From: Alopecurus myosuroides | Lineage: Eukaryota > Streptophyta > Magnoliopsida > Poales > Poaceae | Length of the DNA stretch: 64,000 nt | Assembly: GCA_028641055.1 (NCBI GenBank) | Contig: CM054059.1 | Span: forward strand, 50,871,694 to 50,935,693 | Direction: 5' to 3' | Part shown: positions 1-11,200 of the stretch, piece after piece | Position numbering within the stretch: position 1 is the stretch's first letter | How the letters are laid out: each line of letters opens with the position of its first letter | Notes under the pieces: model-generated | What the model was told of the DNA's origin: nothing | Databases searched by the model: none | What the model saw: the letters and a program-made list of their open reading frames with translations, nothing else | Translations under genes and position numbers: made by a program

Positions 1-1491
1 CCACGGTCGTTACCAGCGACCAAGAGGATATGGAAACCGAGGGCCCGGGTAAGGGAAGCCCGGGTGATAAGACTACTGCCGCGTCTAGCGACGAAGGGCA
101 AGCGTCGCCGACAAACCCGGATATACAAGAAGCCGAGTATCCGATTGCCTCCCATGCAAGCAAGAAGAACAGAGCCACAACCTTGGGTGCAGAAGAAGGA
201 GCATCGGATTCGGACATACAAATGACCCGGGTGCCGCCTCCCACTAAGAAGAAAGCTCCTTCTCGGAATTTCCAAGGCCCCGGGTCCTCTGATACGGGTA
301 AAGACACTTTTGATCAATTGATGAACACTCTCCTCACTATGAAGACTTCGGAGAGCAAGATCTTGGAGCGCATGGCTGCAGAGCACCAGGTAGTGACACT
401 TGATATCTCATAGTACATACCTAGTCCCCAAGTTCCGAGCATGACTTGCTAAAGTTATGCTTGGTACTTTACGCAATATTCAGCTTACCATAATATCCAA
501 CTGATACTTGCATTCCTTGCTACTTACAGGCACAGATAACCCGGTCTGATGAAATTTTACTTAAAACCGAACAACTTCTTCTTGCCGAGGTAAAACGAAG
601 GGAAACCCTTGAGGATGATATGAAAACTTTGAAGAAGGATGTTTCCAAATACAAGAAGAAGTGCAATGCCGCTCAGACCGCACTGAAGAAACTATCGGAC
701 CAAGTCGCCGATACTTATCAGATCTTGCTTAGTAAGTTTTTGCTGCCGATTGGCTTCATGTCTTTGCTTTATTATATGATACTCGGGATTACTCATACGT
801 TCTTTCTTTTGTTTCAACTGTAGGTGCCAACCTTGCGGCCCCAGAGGAGGATGCCATTGTCAAGGCTAGGACCCTAAAGACCGTGCTCCGGACTTTCTTT
901 GCCGGCACAAAATTTATACTGGATGCCGTAAAGTGGCCTACGGAAGTATACCCGGGTGAAGAAAATCTCATTCAAGCCTGCTCCACTGTGCCTGGCTGGA
1001 TTGAAATCTGGAAACGCTCGTCATGCCGGATTGGTATGACCCGGGCCTTTACCCTGGCCAAGGCTTTCTTTCCGAAGCTTGACCCGGCAAAGGTAATATC
1101 CGGGTTTCCCGAATTCAAGGCGGACGGTTCCAAATTTACACCCAAGGATTTCAAGGCCATACAATCCGCAGTGCGTCCCTCGGCTACCACTTTGGCCGAT
1201 AGTTTGGATCTAAACACGATTATGAGTGCATACGACGCTGATGGCAAAATTGTTACGGAGGAAGCACCCCCGCCCTTTGATATCTTGGAGAAGTGGGTTG
1301 CTAACTCGGCCAGGAAGAGGGAGGCAACTGCGAAGAGAGAGGCCGAGTTAGGATCAGGGCCATCTGCCTCTACACCAGCTGTCCCTCCACCTGTCCGCCC
1401 TGGTGCGGTGAGTCCGGGTAATGCTGCCGGGAAAGCTAAGCAGCAAGCCCAGGACCAAGACCCGGAAGACCGTACTCAGGAGGCCGAATAG
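1..1491 (+). CDS. Antisense gene of Tat element A, 3' half (exons 4-6)
   Basis: This is the 3' part of the gene that Tat-type elements carry opposite to gag-pol; function unknown. Three exons can be read by comparison with copies B and C and by GT-AG sites: exon 4 from the window edge to 389 (CAG|GTAGTG), exon 5 530-731 (after TTACAG, before GTAAGT), exon 6 834-1491 (after CTGTAG, stop TAG 1489-1491). Exon 4 encodes an acidic, Pro/Ser-rich linker. Exon 5 encodes a Lys/Glu-rich helix likely to be a coiled coil. Exon 6 encodes a conserved globular part with an IWKRSSCRIGMTRAF block and a charged tail ending QEAE. All three exons are open with no stop, unlike copy B. The beginning (exons 1-3, with the Transposase_28-like domain) would lie left of the window. 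In copy A only the truncated gag-PR-RT reading frame is convergent with it. Confidence 0.72.
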
Positions 1492-2537
1492 GGCAGTACC
1501 ATCATAATACCTTGGTCACGTGATGCTTTGTATTCAAACTGTTATGCTTTTAATGGTGCGCCTGTGCACCCCTGATACTGATGTCGCAACGTACTTTTAG
1601 TCTGTGATATGCTTTGCGGCTTTCCTGGCCTTTTGATAATCGTGCTACTTGTCTATTCTTTGAACTTGTTCTCGATACCCGACTCTCTTTTTGGCTCCCT
1701 TCGTAAGACTCGGTTTTCCGAGTGCCAGGGGCTTTTATAAGTGGACTTTTCTTTAAGTCCCCAAGACTCGGATGGTAGGGTCTTTCGAACTTCGATAGCC
1801 AAGTAATTTGTTTCTGTTTCGAAGTCCCCAGTCCCCATGACCCAAAGTCCGAGTCATGGGGGTGTGGCCTTTCTCAGAGAACAAATTGTTTTTTACCGAG
1901 TCGAAAACCTAAAGCCATTCCGTGTAAGTACTGAAGTTATGCTTGATAGTCGTTGAGTTTCCGGCTATTAGCCTTGTACTCTGCATAAACTTGTGGTTTA
2001 TATGACCCTTTTGACTATCTTGTACTATAAGCCGGCTTTCGCGTGGATACCATGTTGTTACATCTATACGAAAACAGGGTCAGGCAAGTCCCATTGGGCT
2101 TCATGGCTGATTGTAATCGTAAGCGAACAAATCATGCCACTTTAGTGCGAGTCACATCGAGCTTAAGTAAGAAAAGTCAAGAAAATTTGGCTCCTTTGTC
2201 CAGTTATAAGATTGTAGCCGTACTCGTTTGCGAATAATCGGCCCTTATAACTTATAGGCATCAAGGTCGGGTCTTTCGGGTTTGTGGCTGGGCTACTTGA
2301 GCAACCAGCCCCCGAGACCTATATATACTCAACGTTCTTAATGATACTGAAATATTGATGTCACATGGATACTACTTACTTGTAATCAGGCTGTAACGAA
2401 ATAAGACTTGATAACCATCTCTTTATTGATGCGAGAAAGTTTGGATCAGCAGGCCGCCTCATTAAAAACCTTCCAGTCCCCTTAGGTACCCTGGGTAGGA
2501 AAAGAGCGCGTCTGAAACCTGATGCCCGTTACATTGT
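1492..2537. other. Non-coding region between pol remnant and antisense gene (element A)
   Basis: No coding sequence. It matches 24413-25534 of copy C and 37667-38805 of copy B in opposite orientation. It holds the 3' untranslated stretches of the two convergent genes and several degenerate copies of a short motif (CCGAGTC near CTTGGGGACTT on one strand). The stretch 2400-2520 matches sequence normally found just after integrase, including a purine-rich AAGGGGACTGGAAGG tract. Confidence 0.7.
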
Positions 2538-5504
2538 TTAGTTCTTCATGGGGACCGGTCCCGGACTGGCGTGACCGATGCACATTCTCCACATGTTGGA
2601 CTTTTTCATGATGAGTACCGGGTTTACTAGCCAACCCGGGTGAGGTGTTTCCATGACGTGGCTGGTTGTGGGCGGCCGTGCAGTTTCTTCCTTTACAGCG
2701 GATTGCTTGGGGGAGTCATCCTCAATAAAAGCCACCATTTTAGCATCTTGTGCTACCTTGGATTTTGCTCTTTCGCCATCGGTACTCGGCCTTTTTGATG
2801 CGGTTCTGTCCTCCGGGTCTGCTTGAGACCGGTAGTGCTTGAGTTCTTCCTTTCTACAGGCCTGCTCGGCCATTGCTGCGTCTCCTTCATCGTATTCAGC
2901 TGCTATGTCTCGATTTCCATGTATGGTAATGGTTTTCTTGGGACCCGGGATTTTTAGCTGTAGATACACGTAACACGGCCTAGCCATGAATTTGGCGTAA
3001 GCCGGCCTTCCAAATAACGCGTGATAAGGGCTGCGCAATTTGACTACCTCAAAGGTAAGCCACTCAACTCGATAGTTATCCTTTGACTCCCCAAAGGCTA
3101 CCTCCAATGCGATTTTTCCCTCGGGGCACGCTGAATGACCCGGCACTATCCCATGAAAAACTGTTGAGCTTTTTTGTAGCTGAGACTCCTTGAGGCCCAT
3201 GCGTAGGAAAGTTTCCCAATACAGTATATTGATGCTGCTTCCGCCATCCATCAAAACCTTTTTCAGCTCATACCCATTGACCTGCGGTGCGACTACTAAT
3301 GCCAAGACTCCCGGGTGCTCCACTCTTTCTGGGTGGTCCCTTCTGCTCCATGTTACCTCCTGCTCTGACCATCTCAAGTATCTCGGGACAGCTGACGAAA
3401 CTGAGTTGACCGCTTGCTTCAGTATCTTTTTGTCTTTGTTAGAGCCTCCTGTGGTATGCACATGATATTGACCCAATTGTTTGGGGTTAGCCTGGAAACC
3501 TCCTGCCCCCCCTTGGTTATTACCTTGATTTCCAGCCGCCGGGTTACCAGCTGGGGGTGGGCCGTTGCCCGGGTTTCCCCCTGGACCCGGTCCTCCTCCC
3601 CGTCCTGCGCCTCGCATAGCTCTGTTCACTTCCTCGTTTTTCCATCTTTGTAAGTCGGCGCACTGCTCCAAGGAGTGGTTAGCTGGCCTGCCGTTCCTGC
3701 TATGCTTCGGGCATGCCATCCTGAATATGTCCCAATTGTTACCCGGCCTTGGCGGTCCTTGATAGTTTCCTCCATTGTGATTACCTCCGTTGAAATTTCT
3801 TTCTGCTCTGGGTCTCGAAGACCCGGCTTCTGTGTTGGCGACAAACTCGGAACCTCCTTCAAACGGGCGCTTGTTCTGGCTACTTCCGTTATTGCCCGGT
3901 GCTGATCCATTGCCGGTTCTTCCGTTATTACTTGTGTTTGCTTTTACCTTCTTGTCATTGACTTCCTCTTCTGTAGTATCTGTCGCAGCGTGTTTGTTGC
4001 ACGCATCCATCAATTCTCCCATTGTAACTTCCGACGCATTTCGACTAGACTTCATGCGAGTTAACTTTTGCACTAAAGGTATATACTTGCATGTTTTTGC
4101 CATAGCTTGTAGTGCATCCTTGGGCTGAATATCCGTGGACGAGTGAAGTATCTCCATAACCCGGCGCACCCAACTGCGCGCCGATTCTCCCTTCTTCTGG
4201 ACGCATCGCTCTAGATCGTCAATAGTGAACAATTTCCTGCACGTCCCATGAAAGTGCTTGACAAACGCGGTCTTCAATTCCTCCCAGGACTTGATCGATC
4301 CTTCCGGCAAATTGGTGAACCACAACTTTGCTGCTCCTTCTGACATCATCAAGTACATGAACTTGGCTTGGAGATTCTCGGATGCGTTGCGAATCGACAT
4401 TGCCATCTCATAACTACTTAGCCATGTTTCTGGATCCATAGTTGGCTCGTAATTCACTACTTTCCCTAGCTCTTTGAATTTTTCCGGGTAAGGCTCAGCT
4501 CTGATATTGTCCGAGAGACACTTGGGTCCCGCAAGAATGGTCGAGGCCGGCCTTGTTCTAGAAACGTGTGATACAGCGGGGGGTGCGGCTGGGCGCGGTG
4601 CTGCGGGAAGTCCATGCGCTGCAGACCCGGCCACGGTCCTCCGAGCTCTGGAACTGTCCACGACAGCATGTGCTGCTGATGCTGCCTGAACGCGGGGAGG
4701 AGGCGGCATTTGCTGCTGCTCTTCCCTCCGCCGTGCTGAACTTGTTTGGATATTCCCTTGTTGCTGACTGACGTATGGCGTCCCATGCATACCTCTTCTA
4801 TGATCCGGATAATTGGCTTGCTGTGCCACCGCAGTGTGCAACAGATCGATGGCTTGCCGGGTCTTCTCTGCATGAGGTGACTCTCCCACAGGGATTTGAT
4901 TTAACGCGAGTGTCGCCGCATACACATTGTCCATGGGATTATTGTAGTGACCGGCTGGTGTGCGAAATCGTGATGGTGGCGGTGGTGGTAGATCGTTGCC
5001 GGTTCCGACTCTAGTCTGTGGTGGGGGTAACCCGGCCCGTTCATTTGCCGGATGTGTCCCTGCTGTCGCCGGTTGGGGTGCAGTTCCCTGGTTCACCACT
5101 GGTATCGGCTGATCCTGAGGTGTGACAAATAAAGTAGCCGGGTTAATAACCCCGCCCGTTGCTGGTAACCTAGTTTGATGCCTTTGATGTACTCTAGAAG
5201 TTTCCTCGCGGAGCCGAGTTTCCAGCGCATCCAGCTCACGCTGCCGCGTGGCCATCCCTCGCCTTTCTGCCTCTACTTGCCTTCTTTGCTGTTCCAGCGC
5301 ACGGCGAGCCACATCCAGATCCCTGACACGCTCCGCTGCGTTTTCTGGAGTGATAACCGTTGCAAGAACCGTGGGGTCCAGAATCAGATTATTATCGAAT
5401 AGGGCCGGGTGGCGCGGGTTCGAAGGACCCGCCCCTGGTGTCCGGTTTCCCAGGAATCCGAACGTATTTGCATGCAACTCCTCGTCTGCCGCGCGGCTGG
5501 TCAC
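2538..5504 (-). pseudogene. Gag-protease with truncated RT start, element A
   Basis: A 988-codon open frame. Residues about 1-330 are low-complexity, rich in Pro, Gln, Arg and Ala. From about residue 334 comes the capsid-like Retrotrans_gag domain (YPEKFKELG, WLSSYEMAM, WFTNLPEGSIKSW, FVKHFHGTCR). A Gly/Asn-rich stretch follows with a candidate zinc knuckle of the form CX2HX8HX4C (CPKH...HSLEQC). The retroviral-type aspartic protease has its active site DGGSS at residues 753-757. The frame runs into the first RT motif (VLIMKK, WRMCIGH), leaves the homology within a few codons and ends at once. All of RT, both RNase H domains and integrase are missing. The first ATG here is probably not the true start: the frame continues from the upstream 6076-5501 segment, disturbed by a one-base loss near 5571. 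Confidence 0.85.
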
Positions 5505-6076
5505 TGATGCCGACTCTCCATCAACCCGGGCCAGAACCGGGTCTCCGTTAGCCGCGCCCTGCTGCTGGGCAATGCCCGAGCCGCCCCGACTGCTACTGCG
5601 GTTGCGTTCCCTTGGTTGAGATTGGCCGCGGGAGCCGCATAGACTGCAACTCGGCGTATGATACCCGGTGTAAATTCATGTTGTTCTTCCTCGCCGTTAT
5701 CCTCCACATACCGGTTCTCCAGCAGATCCAGGATAGACCCGGTATCATCTTCTCTTTCGACCCGGTCGCGCGGGGTCCATGCCGGCTCCTCCGGCTGTTC
5801 CCACTTCGCGATGGGTTCTTCTGCCGGATGTGTCGTTCCAATCGATTCTTCATCATCTGATCGGACAGAAGTGGCTTCTCCTGGCACAGAATCAGATCCA
5901 ATATTGTCAGGGATCGAACCGGAAGTACATACCATACCAATGAAGACGCTGATCCGGCCGATTGTCACGACGGATCCGGATTCGAGGTGATCCGATTCTG
6001 GCCCCCAGCCGGAATCGTCCACCGTCTTTTCTCCTTTGTGGTCGATGTAGATCTCGCCGACGACAAGATTCTCCAT
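5501..6076 (-). pseudogene. Gag N-terminal segment, element A (frameshifted)
   Basis: This acidic N-terminal part of gag begins at an ATG (MENLVVGEIY) and matches codons from 31008 onwards in copy B. Copy B starts earlier, at an ATG overlapping its primer site. In copy A that ATG reads GTG and a TAA follows in frame, so initiation must move to 6076. Near 5571 one G is missing relative to copy B (B has ATTGGCCC, A has ATTGCCC), which shifts the frame away from the 2538-5504 frame. Gag is therefore broken once and otherwise long and open. No N-terminal function is recognised. Confidence 0.75.
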
Positions 6077-6121
6077 GTTCTTCCGAGCTTATCCCGTGAT
6101 GTAAACACCTTTGGACGCAGG

Positions 6122-6139
6122 CCCCACGGTGGGCGCCAA
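6122..6139 (-). other. Primer binding site, element A
   Basis: Just inside the LTR, read on the minus strand, lies TTGGCGCCCACCGTGGGG, matching the site in copy B at 30945-30962. The sequence resembles primer sites of other Tat elements; I did not assign the tRNA with certainty. Confidence 0.7.
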
Positions 6140-6140
6140 C

Positions 6141-6620
6141 TGTCGTGGGATAATCACGGCAGACATTACCGAGGGTAACTGATCTTGGGGCAAGACGACA
6201 CAGGCGTTTGGGAGAGGGTTTAGCTCAGAGGAAGACATGATGTAACTCGATCTGGTAGCCGGCAATCAAAGTCGCCGAGTCTCCGATCTTGATATAATAA
6301 CTCAACTCTGGGATTACACTAGATGCTCGATATCAGGCGATATTGCTAGGGTTCTTAAATCTCTGTCTAAACTAGACCTGGGGGTCGGTTTATAAAGCAC
6401 CCGTACCCCCTGGCTTACCCTCCAAGGCGCATCCTGGATCCTACCCGGACACGGCGCACAAACCCTAACTTTCCTTTACCATAACCCACAATCCAGGTTA
6501 CTGGGCCTACAAGCTTGGGCCTTCCACAAGTTTCCTTATCCTTAACCGGATCATGCGCAGCATCCTTTGGGCCGGGTTACTCCTTGGAGTATGGCCTACC
6601 GGGTTATCATCCCCCCATCA
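6141..6620 (-). repeat. 5' LTR of Tat element A (480 bp)
   Basis: On the minus strand it starts TGATGGGGGGATGATAACCC and ends CCCACGACA, the TG...CA ends expected. It matches the LTRs at 29765-30230 and 30477-30943 with more divergence. A TATA box (TATAAA, minus strand, 6389-6394) would start the genomic transcript. Confidence 0.9.
6389..6394 (-). promoter_or_regulatory. TATA box in LTR of element A
   Basis: GCTTTATAAACC on the minus strand, about 230 bp inside the LTR, at the place corresponding to TATATAA in the other two Tat LTRs (29987-29993 and 30699-30705). Confidence 0.6.
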
Positions 6621-7187
6621 GGTACGGTTAGGGTCAGGTTCCTGTTAGGTTTTCCGTTCGGATAGAGAGGCAGAGGAGCGTCCGTGGGCGAGGCGAGTGA
6701 GGGGAAGCTCCACGACACCTTCTGTGACTTATCCTCCGAAGCCAGGAGAGAGACAGGAGGTGGCGTTGACGTCCGCAGTGCGGCCACGCACCTGGTCCTT
6801 CTGGCTGAAGGAAGAAGAAGGAAAAGAAAAATGGATTTTTCGGTAACCCCCTGAAGTTTCTGTGATTGGCGAAGAGGTCCTTTTCTTAAGAAAAACAGAC
6901 AGAAAACAAACTTTTGAGGGCCTTTTTGAAATCAGAAAAATTGGCAAAAATCATTTTTGGAAAGCTCATGAAATTTCCAATCTTGCCATATTTTTGTTTT
7001 GTGAAATTGAATTATTTTCCAATACAAGATTTTGGAAACCAAAATAAGTACTTTTTGTGGGATTTTTCTGAAACCATTTAAATTCACAACTTAAATTGGT
7101 TAAAACATGATTTAAATTTGTGGTTTCATGCATGTATGATATGAACAACACCACACACCCTGATATAGCAAAATTTGGGGTGTTACA
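6621..7187 (-). repeat. Left LTR of L1 element F, right-hand fragment
   Basis: This 567-bp piece matches 22370-22936, the terminal part of the intact LTR of F, and ends GTGTTACA. It is the start (U3 end) of the 3' LTR of the minus-strand element F. Element A interrupts it at 6620; the rest of this LTR should lie left of the window, beyond element A. Confidence 0.85.
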
Positions 7188-8226
7188 AATCTACCCCCCT
7201 TACAAGAATCTCGTCCCGAGATTCCTGAAGGAGAAAGAAAGAAGGAACACCGGTTTGAATGATCTTCTCGAACCTTACGGTTCTCTTCTCGAAGAGGTTG
7301 ATCCGTAGCATCTTGAAGTATTGAACGGATACACCTTAGGTAAGAGGGAAACTCTTAGGAAATAATCTTCACAAAGATCGAGTTTCTCATGGGTAACTCA
7401 TGAAAGGATGTTCATAAAGAACTTTTGAGTTAGCAGGCATGAAACGCATCAAGATAACGGAGGGAATAAAAGATGGTTTCAAGTTTATGGACGAATGTTC
7501 TGGAAAGGATTTAGAATATGAGCTTTGCACAAGACTTTAAATCCTTTTGGAAAAGAAAGGCTGAACAACTTATAACTCCGAGGTTTCTTCAAACAGATAA
7601 CCAAGATGGAAAGGATGGTCTTGGATACCACATCGTAATATCCGTAGACGAAGGGAAAACGCGAGAAAACACTGTAATTCGTGCGTCAGAGAATTTTTTG
7701 ATACCGAATCATGTTCACTCTTCGGAGTGGACACGAAAGATGAAGGAACTTTCATTCCGTTAAAGTTTGTCGAAAACTTTGTCAAAGGTGATGATGTTAC
7801 TTCACAACAGAAGATGAGTAACCGAAAGATGTGGAAACACCGTAACAAAGGAGGAATTCTTGATCACACCGTAAGGATGGGTAACCAATGAGGGTTGAAA
7901 CACCGAAAGGAATAAGGAATCTCTTTCCTATTGTGGTTTGGACGTAGCAATACGTCTACTACATGGTTAAGATCCCATGGCTGAAGTAACTGACAAATTC
8001 ACACAATGTGTCAGATGAACAGAACTTCAAGTACCAACAACTTGAAAAAGGGAACCGCTCAATGGCGGTTACAAAGCACCAAGAGATGTTCTCCTGATGA
8101 ACTTGTTTCCACTGAAACAAAGGTTTGGAGGATCAACGAAGAGACATTGGAAGAATCAACTTCCAGGTTTTCCTAATGTTCTAGATAACAATATTAGGCT
8201 TGTGCAAGCCTTTATAGGTAAACAAG
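7188..8226 (-). mobile_element. Internal region of L1 element F, segment 1
   Basis: Non-coding LARD-like internal domain that aligns with 56625-57665 of element D. It begins beside the LTR with the polypurine tract (AAGGGGGG on the minus strand, 7194-7201) and a conserved AATCTCGTCCCGAGATTCC palindrome-like block. No long frame is shared with D, so small frames such as 7518-7763 are not considered genes. The segment ends at the ACAAG target duplication of the inserted solo LTR. Confidence 0.82.
7194..7201 (-). other. Polypurine tract of element F
   Basis: AAGGGGGGTAGATT on the minus strand directly precedes the LTR start TGTAACACCCC. It is the plus-strand primer site of the retrotransposon and fixes the element's orientation as minus. 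Confidence 0.8.
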
Positions 8227-11200
8227 TGTAATAGCCCAAGTATGAAAACTTCCCTTAGAATGATTGATTTCTTGTTTATTAAAGTATTGCATCATGTCAT
8301 CATATTTGTTTCCATGTTGTTTGCTTTTGTTTCTAAATTGTTGCATTTGTTTTCCACTGTTTTCACAACTCAAATTCAAACCTTACTCAAACAATGTTTT
8401 CATACTTGTTCTGTTACAACTTTTGGAATAAAAATAACAAATTAAAACAACCAAATTGTTCCATTTTATTCCATGTGAATCACTTAATAAAATGGTGTTA
8501 TAAATTCCACTAAGCCTTTCCAAATTGGTTTTCAAATTCAAAGCAAAATCATCATCAACACCTCATTTGGAAATTATCAAATATCAAACCTTTCCAATGT
8601 GTCTAATCCAACTAATAATAGGGTTCACCCTATTAAATTGTTGTTTCTATATTAATTAACAAAATATTCCAATTCAACTCAAATTTCAAATCATTTCAAT
8701 CATCTTTGACATGATCCAATTGTGGTTTGGCAATTAAAATCTTGCAAACAAATTAAGTCAATAAGCTTTCATCATTGTTTGAGTTAGTGGAATAAAATTT
8801 TTAAAAATTCAATCTTTATGAAATGCTATGGAAAATTCAAATAACAACTTTAAAACTCAAATAAAGTTTTCAAATCTTGGGACTTAATGTTCACAATTGC
8901 ATTGATTTGTTGTTTGCAAATTAATAAAACATTTCATATAAAATAAAACCCCAAACCCTATTTGAAATTCAAATACCAATTTAAAAATCAAACTAATATT
9001 ACCAATCTTGAAATCAAAAACCAAACTTGCTTTTAATTATTGTTTTGCAAATTGATAAACTTTAATTATCAACTAAACACCCTCACACCCTATTTGATAA
9101 TTTTAACTAAACAACTTTAAATCATTTAGAATTTCAAATCTTGTGAAAAATAGGTTGACATTGCTCAAGTTCCTGTTTTTGAAAAGAATCACAAATAATC
9201 ACAAAAGGTTAAACCCCCAAACCCTTTTCTATTCATCTCTCTCTTTCTTTTCATTACAAAAAAAAGAGAAGGAGGAAAGTGGAATATAGCAAAGGAAAGA
9301 AGGAGCAGCCCATCTAACCAGCCCAACCCCCTCCTCTTATTTCTTTTTCCCCAGCCCAGCAAACCAGCCCAGTACCCCTTCCCTGTCGTCCTTCTCCCTC
9401 ATGTCACTGTCATCCCTGTACGACTGCAGGAGAACCAGACGATCAGACTCTCCCCTCCTCGATGCAGCTCCGTACCAAGCCCCTCTCCCTATAACTAACC
9501 TATTCCCTCCTGCAACCCTACCCTCTTCCACCTTCCTGCACCGCCGCCGAATTTTCTTTCCTCTCACTGCGCACATCTGCTTCTTCCTGAACCTGCAACC
9601 ACCGCTGCCTTCCTCGCCGAAATCCACCGCCACCATCCCGTCGCCTCGGCCGTCCTAGGGCTGAACCCACCACGGGAATGGAACCGTGGTGTTTCACCCT
9701 CGCCCCTCGTCCCCTCGAAGCTAGCTGGGAGGGCCCGTGGTGGCCGCCGTCGTCGCCGTCTTCCGCGCGGGCGCCATCGTCGATCGCCCTCTGCCCGACG
9801 ACTGTCGCTGGTGAGCGCACGCCTGTCCTCCTTTTTCCTAGCTGTTCCAAGCACACACCGCCCCTAGCTGCTGCGCCCCTTGCCCTCCAGGAGACGTACG
9901 AGACCAGCAGCCGCAGCGATGCAGAGATCGCTGTCGATCGGCCTCTGAAAAGAAACCTGACGAAGACTGCGAGCTGGTGTTCGCAAGTTTCAGTTAACCC
10001 GCTTATTCTCACTCAAAAGCAATCCGCGCGGTAGTACAACAAAAGCCACGAAGTGGCCCAGTGGTTGGACTCTCTCCGCGCGCCCGCGAGGGCAGGGGAT
10101 CGATTCCCCGCTCGCGCAAATTGCCCAGCCTTTTTTTCTCTCCGCTACGCCGCGCTGCGACCCCACATGTCATCCACCTTTGCTGCCACACCAGCACCAC
10201 AGCGCCACGCTGGCCCCCAGGCCCACGTGCAGTGGCTGTGGCTAGGCCACTGCACGGTAACAAATGGTTGCACGCCCTGTTTTTATTTTCCAAAATCATT
10301 TAAATGGCAGAACTAATCCCTAAAATACAAACTTTAATAACTTTTAATATAAAACTCCAATAAATAAAAGTTATATATGTTTTCTGTTCAAAATTTAATA
10401 ATCTTTCCAAATAACTTATTTGTGTTCTGTTTTGAGTTTTCAAAATACATTTAAAATTCAAATTTGAATAGTTCAAATGCAATTTGTAATAATTCATAAC
10501 TAATTCATACCAATTCCAAATAAGGCAAATAAAATATGTTTTTCATACCATTTTGAATATCCTATTCAAATATAAAATTTGTTTCATTGTTTGAATAATT
10601 TAACCTGCCTAAATAATTTAATTCTTGTTTAATTCATTTAAAATTGATAAAAATCATAACTTGCTCAAAATAAAATATTTTTAAACATGCAAAATATGTT
10701 TTCAAACCATCAAAGCATAACCTTTTCAAATATGAACTTGGTTTAATGTTTTGATCAAATAAAATTCAATTAACATCCACACTTGAATTAATTCCAATTT
10801 AATTCTTTTTTAACTTGTTTAATTCCTAAATAATTTATTTGAAATCCTTTTTCAACAAGTGAAACATGTATTCCAACTAAAATCTTGTTTTCTTTTCAAA
10901 TATGAACTTTGTTATCTATTTTGAACAATTTAACTTGGTGAAAACAACAAATGCTTGTGTGACACCTTTAAGAAACCAAAATTCCAACACTTAATAAATG
11001 AATTTCCAAACTTGTTAAACCTTATTTCTATTTGATTCTATTGTTGTTATTTTGCTGTTTTCCTCATCCATGCATCATGCTAATTCACTTACACAATTTG
11101 ATTAGTTGTAAAACAATTAATTCAACCATAATTCATGGGCTTTGCATATGCAATCCAATTGCATGTGGGTCCATTTAATCATGTTGTTATCTTGTCAACT

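Larger units (their letters stand above)
1..6620 (-). mobile_element. Tat-type Ty3/gypsy retrotransposon, copy A (partial, pol-deleted)
   Basis: This minus-strand element runs off the left edge of the window. Reading leftwards from its 5' LTR (6141-6620) it has a primer site, gag and protease (6076-2538), a scar where RT, RNase H and integrase should be, the region that normally follows integrase, and the antisense gene (1-1491, plus strand). Protein and nucleotide similarity to copies B and C shows a single family. It is inserted in the left LTR of L1 element F: F sequence resumes at 6621 with GGTAC, the expected 5-bp target duplication, because the intact F LTR has GGTAC at the matching place near 22370. 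The other target copy lies outside the window. It has gag but no polymerase, so it is non-autonomous. Confidence 0.88.

Noticed and set aside
3190..4128. Several plus-strand frames opposite gag of element A
   Set aside because: Shadow frames of the gag coding sequence.
10046..10118. A functional tRNA gene
   Set aside because: Acceptor stem does not pair and no sensible anticodon arm is seen; kept only as tRNA-like boxes.
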